From an uncultured Clostridia bacterium (GTDB taxonomy: Bacteria > Bacillota > Clostridia > Monoglobales > Monoglobaceae), in contig CANQBQ010000019.1 in the NCBI GenBank assembly GCA_947589045.1, positions 1 through 35,459 on the forward strand: 35,459 nucleotides of DNA, read 5' to 3'. Positions 32,033 to 35,459 of the stretch are shown piece by piece. Below the pieces are notes generated by a model. It was not told the DNA's origin. It made no database searches and saw only the letters and a list, made by a program, of their open reading frames with translations. The number at the start of each line of letters is the position of its first letter. Position 1 is the first letter of the stretch. The translations under genes were made by a program, and so were the position numbers.

Positions 32033-34537
32033 ATGGATTTAAGAATTGCTTTGGCGGGCAATCCGAACAGCGGAAAGACAACGCTTTTTAACGCGCTGAC
32101 CGGCTCAAACCAGTTTGTGGGCAACTGGCCGGGCGTTACGGTCGAGAAGAAAGAAGGAAAGCTCAGGAAGCACAGCGGTGTTACCGTTACCGACCTTCCG
32201 GGTATATACTCGCTTTCGCCGTACACCTTGGAGGAGGTAGTAGCCCGAAATTATCTTATTTCGGAGCGTCCCGACGCGATTTTGAATATTGTTGACGGAA
32301 CCAACCTCGAGAGAAATTTGTATCTTACAACTCAGCTTGTGGAGCTTGGTATTCCCGTTGTCATAGCCATAAATATGATGGACGTTGTAAAGAAAAACGG
32401 CGACAAAATCAATATAGAAGAACTCAGCCGTCAGATAGGCTGTAAAATAGTTGAAATTTCCGCGCTCAAGGGTACCGGCGTTATGGAAGCCGCCGAAGCG
32501 GCTATCGAAGCCGCAAAGAGCGCGAAAACGGTTCCGCTTCATACCTTTTCGGGCGCGGTCGAACACGCACTCGCGCATATTGAGGAAGCCGCCGTTCACG
32601 GTATGCCGCCCGAACAGCAGCGTTGGTATGCCATAAAGATTTTTGAGCGCGACGAAAAGGCTCTCGCTCAAATGAATTTGCCCAAAGAGGTGCTTGACCA
32701 TATTGAGGAGGATATAGCGGCGGCAGAAAAAGAGCTTGACGACGATTCCGAAAGCATAATCACAAACGAGAGATACATATACATAGCTCAGCTTATGAAA
32801 GGCTGCTATAAAAAGAGAAACTCGGGCAGGCTGTCAAGCTCGGACAAGATAGACAAAGTTGTTACCAACAGATGGCTCGGACTTCCGATTTTTGCGGCAA
32901 TTATGTTCCTTGTGTACTACATATCTATGGTGACGGTCGGCTCGTGGGCGACGGACTGGGCTAACGATGGTCTGTTCGGCGACGGCTGGCACTTATTCGG
33001 CATTGGTTCGGCGGCTTACGGCGAGGTCTCGGAGGAATACGGAGAAGCGGCTGAAATTATAAACGGATATGTTGAATTTGCGGCGGAAAACGGCGTTGAT
33101 ACCGAAGAAGTTGAGGCGGCTCTCGATACCGAATCGGAGGACTTTGACACAGAAACCGCAAAGGCGGCTCTTGATGATTTCGTAGCGGCGGCCGCCGACA
33201 TCAGCGAGGCTTCATATACGGTTGTGGATGAAGAGACAATGGCGGACGAGGAAGTAAGCGCATCTTATGAGGATTTGCTCTCCGCGGCAGAGACATATGA
33301 GGCGTACGACTGTGTAGAGCCCGACCCCGCAGATTACGGCGTTTGGGTTCCCGGAGTACCCGTTTTGGCTGAAAAAGGTCTTGACGCTGTGGGCTGTGCC
33401 GAGTGGCTCAAGGGCTTGATACTAGACGGTATTATCGCCGGTGTGGGCGCGGTGCTGGGATTTGTTCCGCAGCTTCTTGTGCTGTTCCTGCTTCTCGCGT
33501 TTTTGGAAGCCTGCGGTTATATGGCGCGTATCGCGTTTGTGCTGGACAGAATTTTCAGAAAATTCGGACTTTCGGGCAAATCCTTCATACCTATGCTTAT
33601 AGGAACGGGATGCGGCGTTCCCGGTATTATGGCTTCGAGAACCATTGAGAACGACCGCGACAGAAAGATGACAATTATGACGACGACGTTTATCCCCTGC
33701 GGCGCAAAAGTGCCTTTTATTTCGATGATTGCGGGCGCGATATTCGGAGGTTCGGCTTTGATTGCGACCTCGGCGTACTTTGTCGGAATGGCTTCTATAA
33801 TTGTTTCGGGAATTATGCTTAAAAAGACAAAGATGTTTGCGGGCGACCCCGCTCCGTTCGTTATGGAGCTTCCGTCATATCATATGCCGACGGTTATGAA
33901 CGTGCTCCGCAGTATGTGGGAGCGCGGCTGGTCGTTTATAAAAAAGGCGGGAACGATTATATTGCTCTCCACAATATTCGTTTGGTTTACGACCTACTTC
34001 GGATTTGCGGATGGTAAGTTCGGTATGCTTTCGGAAGAGCAGATAAATTCGAGCATACTCGCGTACATAGGAAACGCTATTTCCTGGCTGTTCTCGCCGC
34101 TCGGCTGGGGCAACTGGCAGGCGACAGTCGCTTCAATCACGGGTCTTGTCGCAAAGGAGAATATCGTCGGCACTATGGGAATACTGTTCGGCGGCACGGG
34201 TACGGTTTACGCCAACCTTGCCGAAGCGTTTACGCCTATCAGCGGATATTCGTTCCTTGCGTTTAACCTCCTGTGCGCACCCTGCTTTGCGGCTATGGGC
34301 GCAATCAAGCGCGAGATGAACAACACCAAATGGTTCTTCTTTGCGGTAGGTTATCAGTGTATATTCGCTTATGCCGTTGCGCTTATGATAAATCAGTTCG
34401 GACTGCTGTTTACGGGCGCGGTTAACATAATCGGATTGATTTTCGCACTTGCGGTGCTGGCACTTATGATATATATGCTCTTTAGACCTTACAAAGAGTC
34501 CAATGTGCTGACCACCAATGTAAAGGTCGGCAAATAA
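32033..34537 (+). CDS. feoB: Ferrous iron transporter FeoB with acidic insertion
   Basis: FeoB imports Fe(II) across the membrane using an N-terminal GTPase. The 834-residue protein has G1 GNPNSGKT (9-16), G3 DLPG (54-57), G4 NMMD (114-117) and G5 SALKG (143-147), a helical GDI region (about 165-270), then membrane helices from about 280. Two Gate motifs are recognisable, the first around LIGTGCGVPGIMASRT with its conserved Cys and IPCGAKVPF after it, the second around LLCAPCFAAMGAI. Between the first helix (IFAAIMFLVYYISMVTVG) and VWVPGVPVLAEKGL is an extra segment of about 115 residues (about 325-440), very rich in Asp and Glu and without helices, probably outside the cell. GAAGGAGAG precedes the ATG. 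It belongs to the feoA-feoA-feoB-Cys-rich operon. Confidence 0.95.
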   Translation: MDLRIALAGNPNSGKTTLFNALTGSNQFVGNWPGVTVEKKEGKLRKHSGVTVTDLPGIYSLSPYTLEEVVARNYLISERPDAILNIVDGTNLERNLYLTTQLVELGIPVVIAINMMDVVKKNGDKINIEELSRQIGCKIVEISALKGTGVMEAAEAAIEAAKSAKTVPLHTFSGAVEHALAHIEEAAVHGMPPEQQRWYAIKIFERDEKALAQMNLPKEVLDHIEEDIAAAEKELDDDSESIITNERYIYIAQLMKGCYKKRNSGRLSSSDKIDKVVTNRWLGLPIFAAIMFLVYYISMVTVGSWATDWANDGLFGDGWHLFGIGSAAYGEVSEEYGEAAEIINGYVEFAAENGVDTEEVEAALDTESEDFDTETAKAALDDFVAAAADISEASYTVVDEETMADEEVSASYEDLLSAAETYEAYDCVEPDPADYGVWVPGVPVLAEKGLDAVGCAEWLKGLILDGIIAGVGAVLGFVPQLLVLFLLLAFLEACGYMARIAFVLDRIFRKFGLSGKSFIPMLIGTGCGVPGIMASRTIENDRDRKMTIMTTTFIPCGAKVPFISMIAGAIFGGSALIATSAYFVGMASIIVSGIMLKKTKMFAGDPAPFVMELPSYHMPTVMNVLRSMWERGWSFIKKAGTIILLSTIFVWFTTYFGFADGKFGMLSEEQINSSILAYIGNAISWLFSPLGWGNWQATVASITGLVAKENIVGTMGILFGGTGTVYANLAEAFTPISGYSFLAFNLLCAPCFAAMGAIKREMNNTKWFFFAVGYQCIFAYAVALMINQFGLLFTGAVNIIGLIFALAVLALMIYMLFRPYKESNVLTTNVKVGK

Positions 34538-34550
34538 AGGAGTGTGTAAA

Positions 34551-34721
34551 ATGCTTGCGTGGATAACAGGCAATTTGTCTACAATTATTATTTGCGCGGT
34601 ACTCTGCACAGCGGTCGCGCTTATCGTTTTAAGTATGGTAAGAGGAAAACGGAAGGGAAAGTCTCCGTGCGGCTGCGGCTGCGGCGGCTGCGCTATGAAA
34701 GAAAGCTGTCACAAGAAATAA
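34551..34721 (+). CDS. FeoB-associated Cys-rich membrane protein
   Basis: A 56-residue protein, too short to appear in many gene calls. AAAGGAGTG lies 6 bases before the ATG at 34551, 13 bases after the feoB stop. An N-terminal membrane helix (LSTIIICAVLCTAVALIVL, about residues 9-27) is followed by basic KRKGK and then a cluster CGCGCGGC with a later Cys (ESCHKK). This matches the small FeoB-associated Cys-rich family that follows feoB in clostridia; the cysteines may handle iron at the inner face. Role inferred from context and family. Confidence 0.88.
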   Translation: MLAWITGNLSTIIICAVLCTAVALIVLSMVRGKRKGKSPCGCGCGGCAMKESCHKK

Positions 34722-34740
34722 AAAATAAAAATATATGTTA

Positions 34741-34777
34741 AAAACCGAACCGTTTTATTTTAACGGTTCGGTTTTTT
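34741..34777. terminator. Terminator shared by the feo operon and the DUF5662 gene
   Basis: AAAACCGAACCGTT (34741-34754) pairs with AACGGTTCGGTTTT (34762-34775) and is followed by a T-run; the convergent arrangement lets it serve both strands. Confidence 0.88.
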
Positions 34778-35303
34778 AGTATTCTTTAAGATTTTTTATG
34801 TATTTAAATACGGCATCTTCACCCTCGTTTGCAAGCATAGTGAGCAGCTTTTCGATAAGCTCCGAGGTTTCGGGGTGAATTATGCGGGTTGGTTTGGCGG
34901 CGAGAAAATATTTGAGAGGGTGCGCGTCGGTGTACTTTTCGCCCTGGTAAATTTTGCTTGCCGCAACTCTGTCGCAAAACATTTCTTTAACGTATTTGAG
35001 CGGCATTTTAATAGGCTCGCGCTTATGAGTTACATTACTGTAATCCACCCAAAATTCAAAATGGTGCTTGTTTCGCCCCTGGTGGTGTAGCCAGGCTTCG
35101 GAATATCCCTTGTCTATTCGTTCGCCCACGTTGGGGCTTTTGTCGCCGCTGAAGTATTTGACTCCCGCCCAAAATTCAATCGGGCTGTACTTTGAGAGGT
35201 CGTGCAAAAGTCCGCGATACAATATTCCCGCGCGGGCACAATGGCGTATTACCTTATGACGGTGCCGCACGATGGTTGAAAGATGTCCGATAAATTTATT
35301 CAT
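34776..35303 (-). CDS. DUF5662-family protein
   Basis: A 175-residue cytoplasmic protein starting MNKFIGHLSTIVRHRHKVIRH. It has LYRGLLHDLSKYSPIEFW, where the HD pair recalls HD-type metal sites, and SEAWLHHQGRNKHHFEFW, a cluster of histidines that could bind a metal. These match the DUF5662 family of Firmicutes and phages, whose function is not established. GGAGTGG precedes the ATG on the minus strand. It stands alone, with its own promoter and the terminator it shares with the feo operon, and nothing around it indicates a pathway. Confidence 0.88.
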   Translation of the reverse strand: MNKFIGHLSTIVRHRHKVIRHCARAGILYRGLLHDLSKYSPIEFWAGVKYFSGDKSPNVGERIDKGYSEAWLHHQGRNKHHFEFWVDYSNVTHKREPIKMPLKYVKEMFCDRVAASKIYQGEKYTDAHPLKYFLAAKPTRIIHPETSELIEKLLTMLANEGEDAVFKYIKNLKEY

Positions 35304-35324
35304 ATAAATCCACTCCGATTTATT

Positions 35325-35353
35325 ATTTTAACACATTCGTTTTGTATAGTCAA
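35325..35353 (-). promoter_or_regulatory. Sigma-A promoter of the DUF5662 gene
   Basis: On the minus strand, TTGACT (35353-35348) and TAAAAT (35330-35325) are 17 bases apart, just upstream of GGAGTGG and the ATG. The leader is very short. The last 100 bases of the window (35354-35459) show no gene. Confidence 0.6.
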
Positions 35354-35459
35354 CCGCGCCCGAATTTTTTATTTTCCCACGGTGTAGGTTTACAATAGAA
35401 GTGTTACAAATAGTGAAAAAAAGAATATACGGAAACTCCGTTTTTGTGTTATGGTATAT

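Noticed and set aside
35354-35459. Start of another gene at the right edge
   Set aside because: Only AT-rich sequence with a possible TATGGTATAT -10 region at the very end is visible; no start codon with ribosome site is present.

Overview
The window looks like chromosomal DNA of a Gram-positive, anaerobic, gut-type clostridium. The evidence is strong AGGAGG ribosome binding sites, consensus sigma-A promoters, the dgt-dnaG-rpoD operon, trmK-nif3, an oxygen-sensitive radical-SAM NrdG, a eukaryote-like IleRS, a feoA-feoA-feoB-Cys-rich operon and many S-layer-homology (SLH) surface proteins. Secreted SLH-type proteins carrying pectin esterase modules recall pectin specialists such as Monoglobus. 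That affiliation is an inference, not a database result.

Layout. (1) 80-5410: three tightly packed secreted proteins: a cohesin-like/SLH protein, a protein with a C-terminal type I dockerin, and a 1032-residue SLH protein that shares a discoidin-like module with the dockerin protein. (2) 5422-6553: nrdG and an overlapping HAD phosphatase. (3) 6708-12197: HPr, uvrC and ileS, each with its own signals. (4) 12253-22436: an AraC-family regulator divergent from a 2247-residue pectin methylesterase (CE8) / CE12 acetylesterase / SLH-like protein, followed by a second CE12/SLH-like copy whose secretion signal appears broken by a frameshift. (5) 22489-28023: nif3-trmK on the minus strand, divergent from dgt-dnaG-rpoD on the plus strand. 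(6) 28168-31165: an ECF-like sigma factor with a membrane-bound partner, a gap with two tiny ORFs, an intact SLH protein and a decayed SLH paralogue. (7) 31336-34721: an iron-uptake operon with a strong promoter and GTTAGC inverted repeats. (8) 34776-35303: a DUF5662-type protein on the minus strand.

How the genes fit together. Two regions serve the cell surface. The first could hold a dockerin-bearing protein on the wall through a cohesin-SLH partner. The second would de-methylate and de-acetylate pectin at the surface, probably under the adjacent AraC regulator. The rest is housekeeping (repair, translation, replication, transcription) and ferrous iron transport.

The most notable points are the adjacent cohesin and dockerin genes, the fused two-esterase protein and its half-copy, a probable AUA start codon in the AraC gene, an acidic insertion in FeoB, and two overlapping mini-ORFs with very good ribosome binding sites. 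No tRNA, rRNA, CRISPR array, insertion sequence or phage gene was recognised.
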